64,000 nt of DNA from Isoetes taiwanensis (lineage: Eukaryota; Streptophyta; Lycopodiopsida; Isoetales; Isoetaceae). Both the position numbers and the translations under genes were made by a program. This document shows, piece by piece, positions 1 through 10,239 of this stretch; positions within the stretch are counted from its first letter, which is position 1, and every line of letters begins with the position of its first letter. The notes beneath the pieces are model-generated. The model did not search any database. It was given only the letters and a program-made list of their open reading frames with translations, and was not told the DNA's origin. The stretch spans positions 22,845,569 to 22,909,568 of the forward strand of contig JAJEKV010000003.1 of the NCBI GenBank assembly GCA_021234155.1, read 5' to 3'.

Positions 1-2122
1 AGTGGCTCAGATCCCGCCTTTTCAGACTCCGGGTAGCCATTTGCAACCGACTTTGGTATTGTCATTAAATGTCTTTGGATATCCCTTTGTGCATTCCTTT
101 ATTGGGTCTGCCTTCCTTGGCTTGCATGCAAGGTGCGCTTAGTTGAGGGTCCCCTGCATGGGCCGTGGGACCATATGCTTGATGACGATCTCTCGCAGTT
201 GGGGTTTTCTTCGGCCCGGCACCTCAAAGACTCGCGGATGTCCGGGCTAATGGCGCCGCTTATCCCGGATCTTGTCTTGTTGCTCGAGAATCATGAGAAG
301 GTGGCAGGCGGCAAGCCTCGCTTTTTGAACTCTATAGTGTAAGTGTGCCTTCACCTTGCCCAAGATATCATTCTCAAGAGGTCATGAAAGAACTCTTTGA
401 GCTTTGTGTGGAATACGCAGACAACCAAACCTGGCCTATCATGCTACCGTTGTCCAGAAGCAAGTTGTGTCTAATCTCTATCCAATTTGGGTTGGATGTA
501 AATGTTACAAAGAGGTCGGCTTTGCCAAATCTTCTCGGATCAAGGCCATTGAATCCTGATAGTTTTGTTCCATTGCCCCTGCCGCCAAAGGTGTGAGGAG
601 GGCGGATGACCGCCTTGCCGGATCTTAAGCCTCTTTGCTCGGCCGTGGTCTATGTAGTCAATAAGGCCTTTGGTACAACTCCTGGTCACAAAGGGAAAGA
701 ACTTCCTTTGGTTTTGCTTGATCCAGATTTTAGTTCATTTGCCTCCACTCGAAAAGTAGACATCAACAATGAATTGTTGTGTTAGCTTGCCCGCACAAAG
801 CAGTGGATTGCAAGCTAATCTCCCCGATTGCCAACCGGAATTGTAGAATTGAAGCATGCTTACATTTTCATGTTTTCTTGAAGACGTTGATGTGGAAGAT
901 GTTTCTCGCTTTCTTGATTCCTATCCTCCAGCCTTGGTCACCAAAGGGGAAGAGAATGGGATAAACCAAGGGATCAAGGTTTGGGTTTGTGATTGGTATT
1001 TTCTTGAGGCCGCCATCCTTTTGGTGTATGCAGATGTCCCTTTATCGAATGGTGGCTCTCCGCCCCGCATTGACAAATATAACATGACTTCGCTTTGAGC
1101 ATGCCGGGTTATACCTCCTAAGGTCCGTGTTTCGAAAGTGTTAAAGTACATCTTGACGCCCCGCCACCCTTCTTCACGGACTGTTGTGCATGTTTTCACA
1201 TCATGCATCATCATGAGGGCTGCCGATAGGGGCTGATATTATGTGAGCAAGGCATCCAGCTTCTTTCGTGGTTGGTTGTCACAATTTTCATTCGTGGATT
1301 TTGAGCTCGTGTTTCATGTGCAAAATCGGCATCTAGAATATAGAGTCGCGGAATATGTTGGTGCTTGTAACCATCTAAGATAAGCCGGACCTACTCTATG
1401 GTAGGTTTGTCCTTGGATCTTGAAACAAGATGGTCCGTGGGCCTTGAACCGCCGATGTTGGCGCCAAAGGATGCAAAGGCAAGAGCACTATTGTAGGCCC
1501 CGATGTGTTGATGGAAGTTACGCTTTTTGGATGTTGATGGCTCAATAGGCTCAATGAGATGGGGGATTGGTTGTAGGGGTTCTAACTTGATTTGTCCATC
1601 ATGGCGTTAGCTTGTACCATCATCCTTGAATGCAAGTGCCCCACAAAGGTATGCATTCCCTATTCAATGAACCGCAATGGTGTCGTTTCTACTTGTCCGA
1701 CTTCAAGTGTCCTTGCTATTCAGATGTGGGTGGTTGAGCTCGCCATCGACGTTGATATTGTGCAAGTTCATCCAACCGTTGTTGATGCTCTTCTTCTCGC
1801 TTCTATGGCAGCTTGTTGGGCTCTCCTTTGAATTGATATTGGGCGAAGTTCGCCAATCTTTGTTGATGTTCTTCTTTCCGCTTTCGTAGCAACCCGTTGG
1901 GCTCTCCCGCATAGCCGATATTGACGCCTTTGTCTAATCTTTGTCGACGCTGGGCTTCGCTTTTCAGAAAGCAAAGATGTTGTAGCTTCCTTTTTTTGTA
2001 ATACTCTCTTTGTTTTAATAATCGAAGCTTTGACGATCCTCGCAGGCTGCTCTCTCGCAAAGACGCTTTCTCCCTAGACTTAATTTTGCAACCGCAAGCC
2101 CGCTTTCTCGATCCTCCGTCAT
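1..2122 (-). pseudogene. Helitron RepHel gene, N-terminal part, unit A (cut by window edge)
   Basis: This matches the N-terminal portion of the RepHel gene at 51146-55688 and aligns with it from window base 1 (about 53601 in the other copy). The likely start codon is the CAT complement at 2120-2122, by comparison with the intact start of the other copy. The copy there has an arginine/glutamate-rich N-terminal region with repeats around EEHQQRL, then a cysteine/histidine zinc-finger segment. In this copy the same segments are spread over several frames, because small changes cluster at CTG/CAG sites. The Rep and helicase parts lie left of the window. RepHel proteins drive Helitron rolling-circle transposition; whether this copy is broken in the genome or only in the assembly is unclear. 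Confidence 0.7.
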
Positions 2123-2700
2123 CCCAATTAGTAGTCAAAGAGAATGTTAAAGTTCTATGATTTGTTGTTCTTCCATATTCCAATAGTGGTTTTAAGCGTA
2201 GGCAAAGGTGGAAAGGCAACGTAAATGAGATAAAAGGTAGGTAAAAGATTCTTCAACACCACGTCAAAAAAAAAAGGGTGACAAAAGTTCCCAAAAGGCC
2301 TCGCAAAAAGGAAAAAGGTCTTTAGGAAAAAGGTCTTTTTTTGCCTTTTTGACGTACAACCTTGGTATTATTTTGTGGCCCTTTTGTTTGACTTTTTACC
2401 TTGGTGTAATTTTGTTGGCTCTCTACATTTTTTTTTTAGGTTGCATTTTTGTTCCTTTTGGTTTTAAAAACGGGATTTTTGGTCATTGCATTTTGGGAGT
2501 TACCTCGCAGATTCGCAGCCTTTGCCACAAAAAGGATCCTCTAGGTCGATTTGCAGCCAACTCCATCGCCAAAGTTGTCCTTTTTTTCTTTACTAAAAAC
2601 TCATCCGCTAGATAGTTAAGGTCATAATATCCATACTTCCATTGGGCTCAGAATCTTTATTTATAAAGAAGGTTCTAATTTTAAAAAGCAACTGCAATGA
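2123..2700. other. AT-rich spacer upstream of RepHel with an inverted repeat
   Basis: No coding function is seen. The stretch has A-rich then T-rich runs, and a short inverted repeat (ACGTCAAAA near 2261 and its complement near 2346) that could form a stem around the intervening bases. The same layout is in unit B near 55828-55925. The sequence up to about 2630 holds an open frame with no recognisable domain. Confidence 0.4.
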
Positions 2701-2705
2701 ACTGA

Positions 2706-2918
2706 TCAATGTTTTTCCTTGATGGATACCTCTTTAGCATTTTTTACTGCTTCCACATTTTCTGCCACTTCATCAAAAAAATCCATGCTCAAACTGAACT
2801 CCTGTGTTAGATCTGGTAACGCTGCAACTACTACGCCCGTTTTAGTGGGCAGATCGTGCATGTAAAACTGCAGATTTGTTTGATTCCAGTTTGATTGCCC
2901 CTTTGACAGTGAATGCAA
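2706..2918 (-). CDS. Unrecognised conserved reading frame, unit A
   Basis: A 70-codon open frame is kept nearly unchanged between the two units (one residue differs, K against E). It has a short motif NLQFYMHDLP and an acidic C-terminal half. I do not recognise the family: FYMHD is superficially like dirigent proteins, but nothing else fits. It lies downstream of the RPA12-like gene on the same strand and might be an exon of another captured gene or chance. Conservation between recent copies is weak evidence for coding. Confidence 0.3.
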   Translation of the reverse strand: MHSLSKGQSNWNQTNLQFYMHDLPTKTGVVVAALPDLTQEFSLSMDFFDEVAENVEAVKNAKEVSIKEKH

Positions 2919-3297
2919 TGGCTCACTAACATTGTTTTCTTACATTTCCTCTAAACCGAAAAAAAAAAGAAAAGAAAAGGCAAAGCTTGTGTCAGATTGA
3001 GTGCTTGGTGACATACCGAGAACTTGAACTACCAAAGACTAAGTCGCATATTTTGCAAGACATTTAATACATTCCCCGTGGTTCTCCGCCCGAAGTTTTA
3101 TAAATTAAGAGCTCACAAGATTTATCCATGTGCACAAAAAGCAAACAAATCGCCATGGCATCAACCTCAAACTCATAAACACATGGCAAAACCCGTGAGA
3201 ATATGGAAAGAAATAAGACCCACTTCAACAGCAATAGGATGATGCTAAAAAATGCAAAAATATGATTTAAGTTACCATGTGCGAATCTTAAGTATTT

Positions 3298-4170
3298 AGC
3301 TTAAAATTTGTGATGACACTTGGATTGGGGCACTCATAAAATACTGTTTGGCCTTCATCACTGATCTCAACCGCACCAAGGGCATAGCAAAGTAAAGAGA
3401 GCTGAAAACAAAGAATAAAATGCATTAATTTATGTAACTGCCTTGCATAATATTCAAGTTTTGAGGGTGGCATTTGGGACACTCTTCATTCACCGCATAA
3501 TACATTTCCGAATTCCCATTATCTCTTTTTAAAAATAAAATAATATAGAACAACCGTAATGCAAACATGCTAACCTCAAATTTTTGTGTCCACTTCTTCT
3601 CCAAAGATTTTTGTTTGTCCATCAAGGGAAACCAGAGGTTCAATGCCCCAGTGTAATTTAACCAAATCCTAAAAAATGTATATAGCAAAGATATATTGTA
3701 AGGACAGAGATTGATGATGCAAAACGGTTTATAATCGGCAATGAGTAGCAGCAGTAACATGATAAAAAAGAGGGAGCACGAAACACCATCTAAACTTAGG
3801 CAAAGAGACAACCGAGGTTCTTTTATACAAGATTCAATTGCAAGCAGCATATCAATTCCGCAGTATTGAGTATTCAATTCCGCACCCCATCGTGACTATG
3901 GGGTTATAATCCAAAGATGTTAATTATTTACATGAGGCCATCACATAATGTAATTCCAAGACAAAAAGAATAAGCTTACTTATCAAAGAGGCCATTGATT
4001 AACCATAACGCCTACCAACAAATCAAATAAACCCGCAAGACCAACTAACCGTGGAATCCCCGCCACCAAATTACGGTGTAAACATGTACCCCATCAAGAA
4101 CAACGACAACAAAGGACATCTTCAAAGACCCCATCAATTGGCAACAGATCTCGATGGAAGGACAGAAATC
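3298..4170 (-). pseudogene. RNA polymerase I subunit RPA12-like gene, unit A
   Basis: RPA12 is the small Pol I subunit with two zinc ribbons; the C-terminal one resembles TFIIS and supports RNA cleavage. The exons correspond to those of unit B: about 4170 leftward (first zinc ribbon, LLPIDGVFEDV), 3575-3669 (middle), 3439-3493 (start of the C-terminal ribbon, ECPKCH) and 3298-3370 (remainder, ending at the stop). In this copy the acceptor of the last exon reads GCGG where unit B has GCAG, so the splice site looks destroyed, and the RSADEGQ core is disturbed. The change is again CTG to CCG on the plus strand, so it may be a consensus error. No first coding exon with an ATG was identified. Confidence 0.55.
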
Positions 4171-4790
4171 TCGCAATACAAACAATATAGAAATTGATTT
4201 CATTCTAAATCACACGCTTCTCAATGCAAAAAATGTAGACTAATACCCACAATTATCTCAAATTTTATCAAGGCGATCACCACTCGCTTGTCCAAGCAAA
4301 CTATGTAACTAAAAAGCAAAAGTGGAAAGAGGCATTTACCCTGTGTTGGAAGGATTAAATCCAGTGTGCCTACCTATCTACAGCCCCAAAGATGATTCTG
4401 CGGACGGGTTCTTGTTATGTGGTTCCCCCGCTGAAAGAGCCTCAGAAGACATTGGCAAAGCAAAAGTAGCTCAAAATAAGCAAGTTTTCAAGTTATTGTC
4501 TTTGACAAATCTTTACAGCCGCTATATGAGAGCTTTGAAATTCAACCCATACCGATTCTAAGCCTTTTGTTTCCGTCCTCCAATTACACAGAGCAATGCC
4601 GCCAAGCCAAAAAGGTAAAAGGGATCGATGAGTCATGGATCCGCCGAAGAAACCGCCTAAGAATTAGCACACCATTTGCAGAAAATACTTGCATATTTTT
4701 TGTGCAATAGAGATTAAATCAAGCTTAAGATGTGACATTTTGCATAACAATAACGCCTGCCCAAAAAGCAACTAAAAAGCAAGGCAAAGA
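4171..4790. other. Intergenic or intronic sequence, unit A
   Basis: This sequence lies between the RPA12-like exons and the CBL-like exon and recurs at 57736-58357. A plus-strand frame at 4322-4561 has no recognisable domain. I see no RNA gene or repeat here. Confidence 0.35.
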
Positions 4791-4795
4791 AATAC

Positions 4796-4926
4796 TTTAA
4801 ATAGGGAAGGATCATGTTCTTCATGAGAGATGGATTTCTTGCAACAAAATTTTGCCATTCTTCTTTGTCGATTCTTCCGCTATTTTTGTATTCTTCCGCT
4901 ATTTTTTGTATCCGCTTCGCAAATGT
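4796..4926 (-). pseudogene. Calcineurin B-like (CBL) protein exon, unit A
   Basis: The minus strand encodes the fourth EF-hand region of a plant CBL calcium sensor: an EADTKN-type loop, then [18 protein letters not shown] and LPYLK, ending at a GT donor. CBLs bind Ca2+ and activate CIPK kinases. The exon carries an internal tandem duplication of about 20 bp inside the EF-hand loop, as in unit B, which shifts the frame. No neighbouring CBL exons were found on either side, so this looks like a single-exon fragment. Confidence 0.6.
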
Positions 4927-5129
4927 CTGCAAGAGAATTATTAAAGCCAAAACACATTAGAAATTTCATTAAAAAATACGGAACTTCTACCTCTAAGGGA
5001 GGGTCTTGCTGTTGTGCAGAGCCGGATGTCGCCGCTACATTCCAAAGACTCCAACTATCATCCACCAACTTATATAATCTTCTTCACTCATGTAATTATC
5101 CCAATGAAGACACCCATCGATATTGCATA

Positions 5130-5520
5130 CCTCCCCGAGATGCCTCTCTGTCCCCGGATGCATCTATTTGGAATGCAATCGCGACCTAGTTTTGGAGAAG
5201 AATGAATGGGTCTAGGCTGGTTGAGCAAAGAAAGAAGGGAGAAGAATATCGAGGGCAAATTCTAACACCCATAGCTGCGTTAACGGAGCTAGATACATAG
5301 CTGCCCTAATGGAGCTAGTTCCGCTTTTTGCTTCCTCCTCAAGGAGCCCCTCGCCCCCAAAGGCAAGCTGATCCGATTTAATCCATGAGAAAACCTCCCG
5401 ATTCACATTTAACCTCCCGCTTCACCCAAGAATGATGGAAGGCGGAGGGAGATGGCCGCCTGTTTACATCGCCACCTTGACAAAGAAAAACGGGCGCGAT
5501 ACATAAAAAAAACCCTAAAT
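5130..5520. other. Unassigned sequence, unit A
   Basis: The region includes a short direct repeat around TAGCTGC and GGAGCTAG (about 5271-5312). No gene or mobile element was recognised. It recurs in unit B at about 58690-59080. Confidence 0.3.
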
Positions 5521-5633
5521 GTCGAAAAATAGGGTTAGGGTTTCACGATTTACATACTTACCCAATAACATTATAATATAAGATACAATACAATGCTCCA
5601 TCAATTAAGTATTTTCACAACCATTACATTACA

Positions 5634-5716
5634 CAAACCATTACATTACACACCTTAAAATTAAAACAAACAACATTATATCACACTTGGAAACATTAGA
5701 TGTAATGGTTTGTGTT
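5634..5716. repeat. Inverted repeat around ACCATTACAT, unit A
   Basis: CACAAACCATTACAT near 5634 has its exact complement ATGTAATGGTTTGTG near 5700. The shorter repeat ACAAACCATTACATTACAC flanks the left arm. The structure is unchanged in unit B (about 59186-59265). It could be the end of a small non-autonomous DNA element, but no target duplication was identified. Confidence 0.45.
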
Positions 5717-5821
5717 AGATTAAAAAAAATTTGGTCCCTTCAAGGCCTTGCCTAAAACAATATAGTCGTGAAGAGCACTTAAACCATGTGCTTTGCCATG
5801 GCACATATGTTGTGATATTTA

Positions 5822-6440
5822 ATTTTTTTTTTTTTTATGAACGTGGATCTTTATTACTCAAAAGAATACAAAGAGTACATGGGGGACTCAAAACCCAGTG
5901 GAGAAGATATCCACTAGAGCAACACTACCCACCACATACATAACATAGAAAAGCAGAGAATACCATGAGCACAACTGTTTGCTATGAGTAGGTGTGAATC
6001 TGAAGATATTGCTCCCAAATGACACTTTTGATGTCATCCTTCAAGGAAGAACATTTGTACGCCTTCACAATGCGACTACGGGCATCGCTAAGCACTTGCG
6101 TATCTGAAAAGAGTTGTCCCTTGAAGATGAAAAGATTTCGTCTCTTCCAGATGGACCAGATGATCCAAGCAGATGCTAAGTGGAAAGCCTCTTTGCCAAC
6201 TTGTCCCAAGAACTAGGATAGACTGACAATAGGACCTCACTGACTATTCAAGTCACAATGGAAAAGACTCAAGCCACCGCCAAGTGTGCTCTAACATGGT
6301 GACATCTTGGATACATATGTTGTGGGGAATAATCAAACATCTCCACAAGTAAATCGAAGTTAAGATTTGGTAAACGGAGATCATCATATTTCTACAATTC
6401 TCAACCAATATTTGCCTTGCATATGATGTTATAGAATTGC
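5822..6440 (-). mobile_element. 5'-truncated LINE fragment (zf-RVT region) with poly(A) tail, unit A
   Basis: The minus strand encodes the C-terminal zinc-binding region typical of plant non-LTR retrotransposon reverse transcriptases, with the motif IIWSIWKRRNLFIFKGQ and a basic tail ending HTYS at 5982. Downstream on the same strand the sequence ends in about 14 A residues (plus-strand T run, 5822-5836), consistent with a LINE 3' end. The 5' end is lost close to the COI1-like stop codon. An upstream segment in a shifted frame (HVRPAWQWL-type) extends the domain to about 6300-6440. Confidence 0.65.
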
Positions 6441-6448
6441 AAGGCAAC

Positions 6449-8214
6449 TTAAATGGATGGGCATAAACTCTGAAATGAACATAAATACTTGAGCATTTCA
6501 ACTTTAGAATAAGCACAACTTTTACAAGAACTCGGGGAGTATTCTATGTTCCAACAAGGCCCCATTGCAAGAAAATCACTTGTATTTCTTGCTTCATAGC
6601 CTTGGGCCCATATGTACCTCAACGAATGTAACGATCTAATGTGGCTGCAATTTCAGCCTCAGTAATAGGACAATCCCTGAGTTCAAGCTTCCTAAGCTTC
6701 ACACAACCAGACAAAGCTCTGAACCCCTCATTATTCTCTCCAACACAGCCCAAAAGAAGCCACCTAATCTTTCCACCATAGCTGCAAATGTGGGCTAAAC
6801 CTTCATTTGTAAGTCCACCATGTCATATATAAATAGCCAAACGAACCATATTTGAACATCCCTCTAGCAAATTCTTCACGCCATCATCAAATGAAGGTGT
6901 GGTTCTCATGTCACTTTAGCAAAGCAGCCGAAAGCACTTTATGCAATGCAACAATAAATTGTATGATTGGGGACATCGTGCACATCCGCTCAGTGGTATT
7001 GGAAGAGCCCGCTCTTTGTAACGGGTTGAAGTCTGGGGCCCAGTGGTGTCCCTTGCTACTTGGAGCGACTTAGAACAGGTGCAGAAGGCCTTCTTAGCAC
7101 GGGCACTCGGAGTGAAATCCACGGTCCCATATCAAATTTTGTTGCAGGAGACAGGTTTCCTGCCATTTCAGCGCGCGGCCCTTGATAGACACATCGCCTA
7201 TTTCCGTAAGGTCGAATATGGATGATGATCGCTCACCGCGACTTGGCTTATGCAAAGGGCAATGGGACCACAACGACTCAAGAATTGTTGGAAGGATAAA
7301 AGAGTGCAAAGGCTAACTAGATGGAATGTCCCAGAGCACATGTGCATCCGTAGAAATAGAGGCAGATCGCGACAAACCGAGATGTTATCATGATGCTTGT
7401 TTCTCCAAGAAGCTTTGGGATTCCGTGGCCCCGAGCAAGTCAAACAAAGACATTATAAGTAGCACATAAATCCCACATTAGAACGAGGCCCACAACTACC
7501 TACGCTTACATATGCCCATGAAAAGCGCAGCATATCGCTTCCATTCGCAGGTGTGCCCATCATCTCCTGGATTGAGACATGTCGATGGATTGGGGAGCCA
7601 CATCGTGATAGGGTTTATCGCTGCCGCCGCCGACGGAGCCGTTGAGGATGAGTGTCACACTTTCCGAGCTGCCGCATATGATCGATTCGATACGCTTATG
7701 CTCGGGCTTGATTAGACCCGATGAGCCGCCGACATGATATCGGCACGACTTCTGCGGCGCTACCACTGGATCATACATTCAGTGAAGTATCGGACTTGAG
7801 GGCTCGATATGCCCCCACCAACTATTTAATCGTTGTCGCACGGTTTTTCCTCAAAACCCTTCGGGCGGGGGTTTTAATCCGGCAAGAATGTGATCGCCGC
7901 TTTTTGTATTGGGTCCCATAGGCCGATTGGTCTCCGCGGGATGATAAAACAATTTTATTCTATTCTATTCTAATAAAGCTATTCTGAAATCCACCAAGTT
8001 TGACCCCTCTCCTAATGTAGATAATGCCGAACCGGGTGATATCCGATGCATAAATTGCAATGGATCGTAAACATCCGCAGCTTTGAGCCGATAAAGTAGC
8101 CCCCGATGTGATACAAAACCATGCCTGGTCCTCTAAATTTTCAACCAAGACTCCTAGCTTTTACAATGGTTGCCAAGCACTTCAAGTCCCGTGATCTCCA
8201 ATCATGTTTCGCAC
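6449..8214 (-). pseudogene. COI1-like: COI1-like F-box/LRR receptor, last exon, split by a LINE, unit A
   Basis: COI1 is the F-box/leucine-rich-repeat subunit of the SCF complex that perceives jasmonoyl-isoleucine. The minus strand from 8214 has an intact AG acceptor and then GDAGLEVLGNHCKKL-type LRR sequence (clearer in unit B) down to about 7972. After a plus-strand LINE it resumes at about 6908 with SFDDGVKNLLEGC, GLAHICSYGGKIRWLLLG, VKLRKLELRDCP and RYIWAQGYEARN, to a TAA at 6449-6451. A TGA replaces an arginine codon before HGGLTNEG, and a one-base shift lies before LRYIWAQGY. The N-terminal F-box exons are not in the window. With the LINE inside the exon it should not give a normal protein. 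Confidence 0.72.
6908..7972 (+). mobile_element. 5'-truncated LINE inserted in the COI1-like exon, unit A
   Basis: The plus strand encodes the C-terminal end of a non-LTR retrotransposon reverse transcriptase: WSDLEQVQKAFLARALGVKS, then QETGF and a zinc-binding segment (EDECHTF) near 7650. It ends in a 3' tail built on TTCTA repeats (7956-7972) next to AATAAAG. The COI1-like exon is interrupted exactly here. Removing the insert joins FRIAL-type sequence to LRTTPSFDDG in frame, as can be checked in unit B. The frame is broken in several places in this copy. Confidence 0.68.
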
Positions 8215-8389
8215 CTATATAGAAACATGAAATGAGAAACAGAATTAACTGAGGTATCTCATGCATTGAAATAATCGTTATATGAAGCATATCATTAGAC
8301 CCTGTAATTAGATGAAATTCAGTCTTCTTGAAGCAAATGTTGATTTTTTACGAGATTCTACCACATAATATGAGAAATAAAGAGTACAG

Positions 8390-8620
8390 ATGCAGATGAT
8401 GCCCAAGACTGTGGTTGGTTCACCTAGGAAAGGAATTGGATTGGCTACTTCACCCAGCTTGCAATACATTTTGTGTGGTTCAGTAACTGATGATTTAACA
8501 CAAGGGCAGATAATCAGAGCTATGAAAGCATACCATCTTCATTTCTTTGAAATTGATGAAACGTTGAAACCAGATCAAATCAGAGCATTATGTAAAATGG
8601 GCATGCAAATGGAGCTATAA
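8390..8620 (+). CDS. Unrecognised conserved frame, unit A
   Basis: A plus-strand open frame contains the well-kept segment SLQYILCGSVTDDLTQGQ and RAMKAYHLHFFEIDE, nearly identical in unit B (61986-62261). The family is not recognised. It lies antisense to the COI1-like gene, just upstream of its last exon, so it may be an intronic element or another captured fragment. The C-terminal ends of the two copies diverge at CTG/CAG-type differences. Confidence 0.3.
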   Translation: MQMMPKTVVGSPRKGIGLATSPSLQYILCGSVTDDLTQGQIIRAMKAYHLHFFEIDETLKPDQIRALCKMGMQMEL

Positions 8621-8832
8621 ACAGGGCCGGCATACCTGATGGACCAAACCAATTAATCTGTCTGTGGGCCTCGAAACCCTAAGCTAAATGGCCTCCAAAC
8701 CGTAAGCTGAAGGGCCTCTACATGTTCACAGAAATGAAAAAAGGAAAATAGCTCCATCGTTTAAAACACAAACGCAAGAGGAAGGACACACACGACCTAA
8801 GAATGGTGGGCCGCGGCTTTTACGCCTTTCTA

Positions 8833-8973
8833 AATAAATTTTCCAACTGATATCGGTGTTTGCCAAAGAACCGGCCGTGAATAATAAGCCCCTCGTGACC
8901 GCTTCAGATCCGAGCTGATGCATTCTGGTAGTTCCCTTTCGGATTCCTTTGAAAATCACCAAGGCTTTCCCTG
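8833..8973 (-). CDS. Candidate exon of unknown gene, unit A
   Basis: On the minus strand a CAG acceptor is followed by a frame that in unit B reads DFQRNPKGNYQNASAQIRSS and then GQFFGKHFDIQIGKF before a stop. The composition looks like real protein rather than chance, but I do not recognise the family. In this copy the frame is disturbed near the middle. Confidence 0.25.
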
Positions 8974-9092
8974 CAACAATAAGCTCATGCATGCTAGCCC
9001 TAGATATTAAACCCTAAAAACAAAGAAACAGCACAAAAAAGCCCCCACCACAGGATTTGCCCCCTTTTCTAAAATCAATGGCTAACAAAAGG

Positions 9093-9215
9093 TTGCACTC
9101 TAGAAATACTCTTTAGTACACCTGGATGAATACGGCCACCAAATCATATGAAAACCTTAGAGAAAACAGTTACAAAAACATAAAAAAAACCCTGTTATAA
9201 TGCTAGATATTCAAT
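9093..9215. repeat. Short dispersed repeat (copies at 49240 and 62672)
   Basis: The sequence from GCACTCTAGAAATACT to the CCCTGTTATAATGCTA region recurs in unit B (62672-62790) and, more diverged, at 49240-49350. Part of it (CCCCTGTTATTATGCTA) is also at about 48455. The element class is unknown. Confidence 0.55.
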
Positions 9216-9870
9216 AGAAGAACACAGATAATATCTGTGCATAAATGAGAAAGCAGACGAATGATTTAAGCAGAGGAATGATCTAAGATTGAAGCTTTAA
9301 GGATAAGAAAGTGGATCCGCAAATATGTGTTCAAGTTCATAATTTGATCCGAAAGCAAGTTTAAGAAGTTCTTAGGTTGAAACATTTGACCTAAGTAAAT
9401 GTTATGTTTATATGGTTAATGGTTAACCATTGATTTAGGAGTGCGAACCATTGAAATAAAACAGAGGAATATTCGAAGATACAATGAGATGCTTGGAGCC
9501 AAACTCGGTTTGAATTGGCTCTATCCAATGCAAACCAGACATGAAGATCCGGTTGTTTCCATAAACTTGCTAGTGGTCTTGCATCACTGCCGGACTGCTG
9601 AGATTATAATGAAGTTGTAAAATAGGTCAGGGCTCAGTTCGAGTAATAGGGAGCACATCGACTTAGTCTGGGTGAAGAACAAATATCGAAGGTTTTGTGA
9701 ATTGTATTCATACTGCTACAGTAACCATTGAAGTGATATATGAATAGTGATCTATTATTATTTGTTCCCATGGTTTTATATGAAATGAAAAGCTAAGTCT
9801 ACTAATGTGACTATGCAAATACTTTGAGATTGATCTAGAAATAGATGTGATATGTGAAGTTCTATGGATA

Positions 9871-10209
9871 TTAAGGACCAAAGGTTATAGTGAGATTATG
9901 ATTTACAATGAAACAATATTTGCATTGCTCTATGTGAATAATTGTTCTTATACTTATCTCTAAATTTCTTACAGATCTTAACATCATGAAAGATTGTCTT
10001 GTAGCTATATGTATGTATCCAGCAGATTGAACAGGTTGAGCCAGTAGAACATAAAATAAAAACATAAAAAATGGAATGCATGTACCTAGAATTTCTTTTG
10101 CAGAAAGTACCTCTTGCAAAAGCTCTAACTTAAAAGACCCAACAGTAATCCTTCTTGGCATAAAGGCCAGCAACCGTAATGGAAAGTTGGCTGTGAAGAT
10201 AGACCTCAT
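9871..10209 (-). CDS. Candidate exon of unknown gene, unit A
   Basis: The first 41 or so codons (MRSIFTANFPLRLLAFMPRR, then FKLELLQEVLSAKEIL) run up to a good GT donor (CTAG|GTACAT) at about 10085. The frame beyond the donor is probably intron. The unit B copy differs by only a few substitutions. A second minus-strand frame (about 10240-10330) may be the preceding exon. The 22-bp sequence around AAGATAGACCTCATG occurs twice in tandem at 10195-10233. The family is not recognised. Confidence 0.3.
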   Translation of the reverse strand: MRSIFTANFPLRLLAFMPRRITVGSFKLELLQEVLSAKEILGTCIPFFMFLFYVLLAQPVQSAGYIHIATRQSFMMLRSVRNLEISIRTIIHIEQCKYCFIVNHNLTITFGP

Positions 10210-10239
10210 GACTTACTGAAGATAGACCTCATGCTTTTG

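Noticed and set aside
2706-2918. Dirigent protein because of FYMHD
   Set aside because: Only five residues match; the rest of the frame has none of the other dirigent conserved positions.
1800-8110. CTG/CCG differences explained by deamination of methylated C
   Set aside because: Deamination would give C-to-T only and no indels. Here the CTG form keeps the protein frame, the direction reverses between segments, and small insertions such as CAAAG for CAG are frequent.
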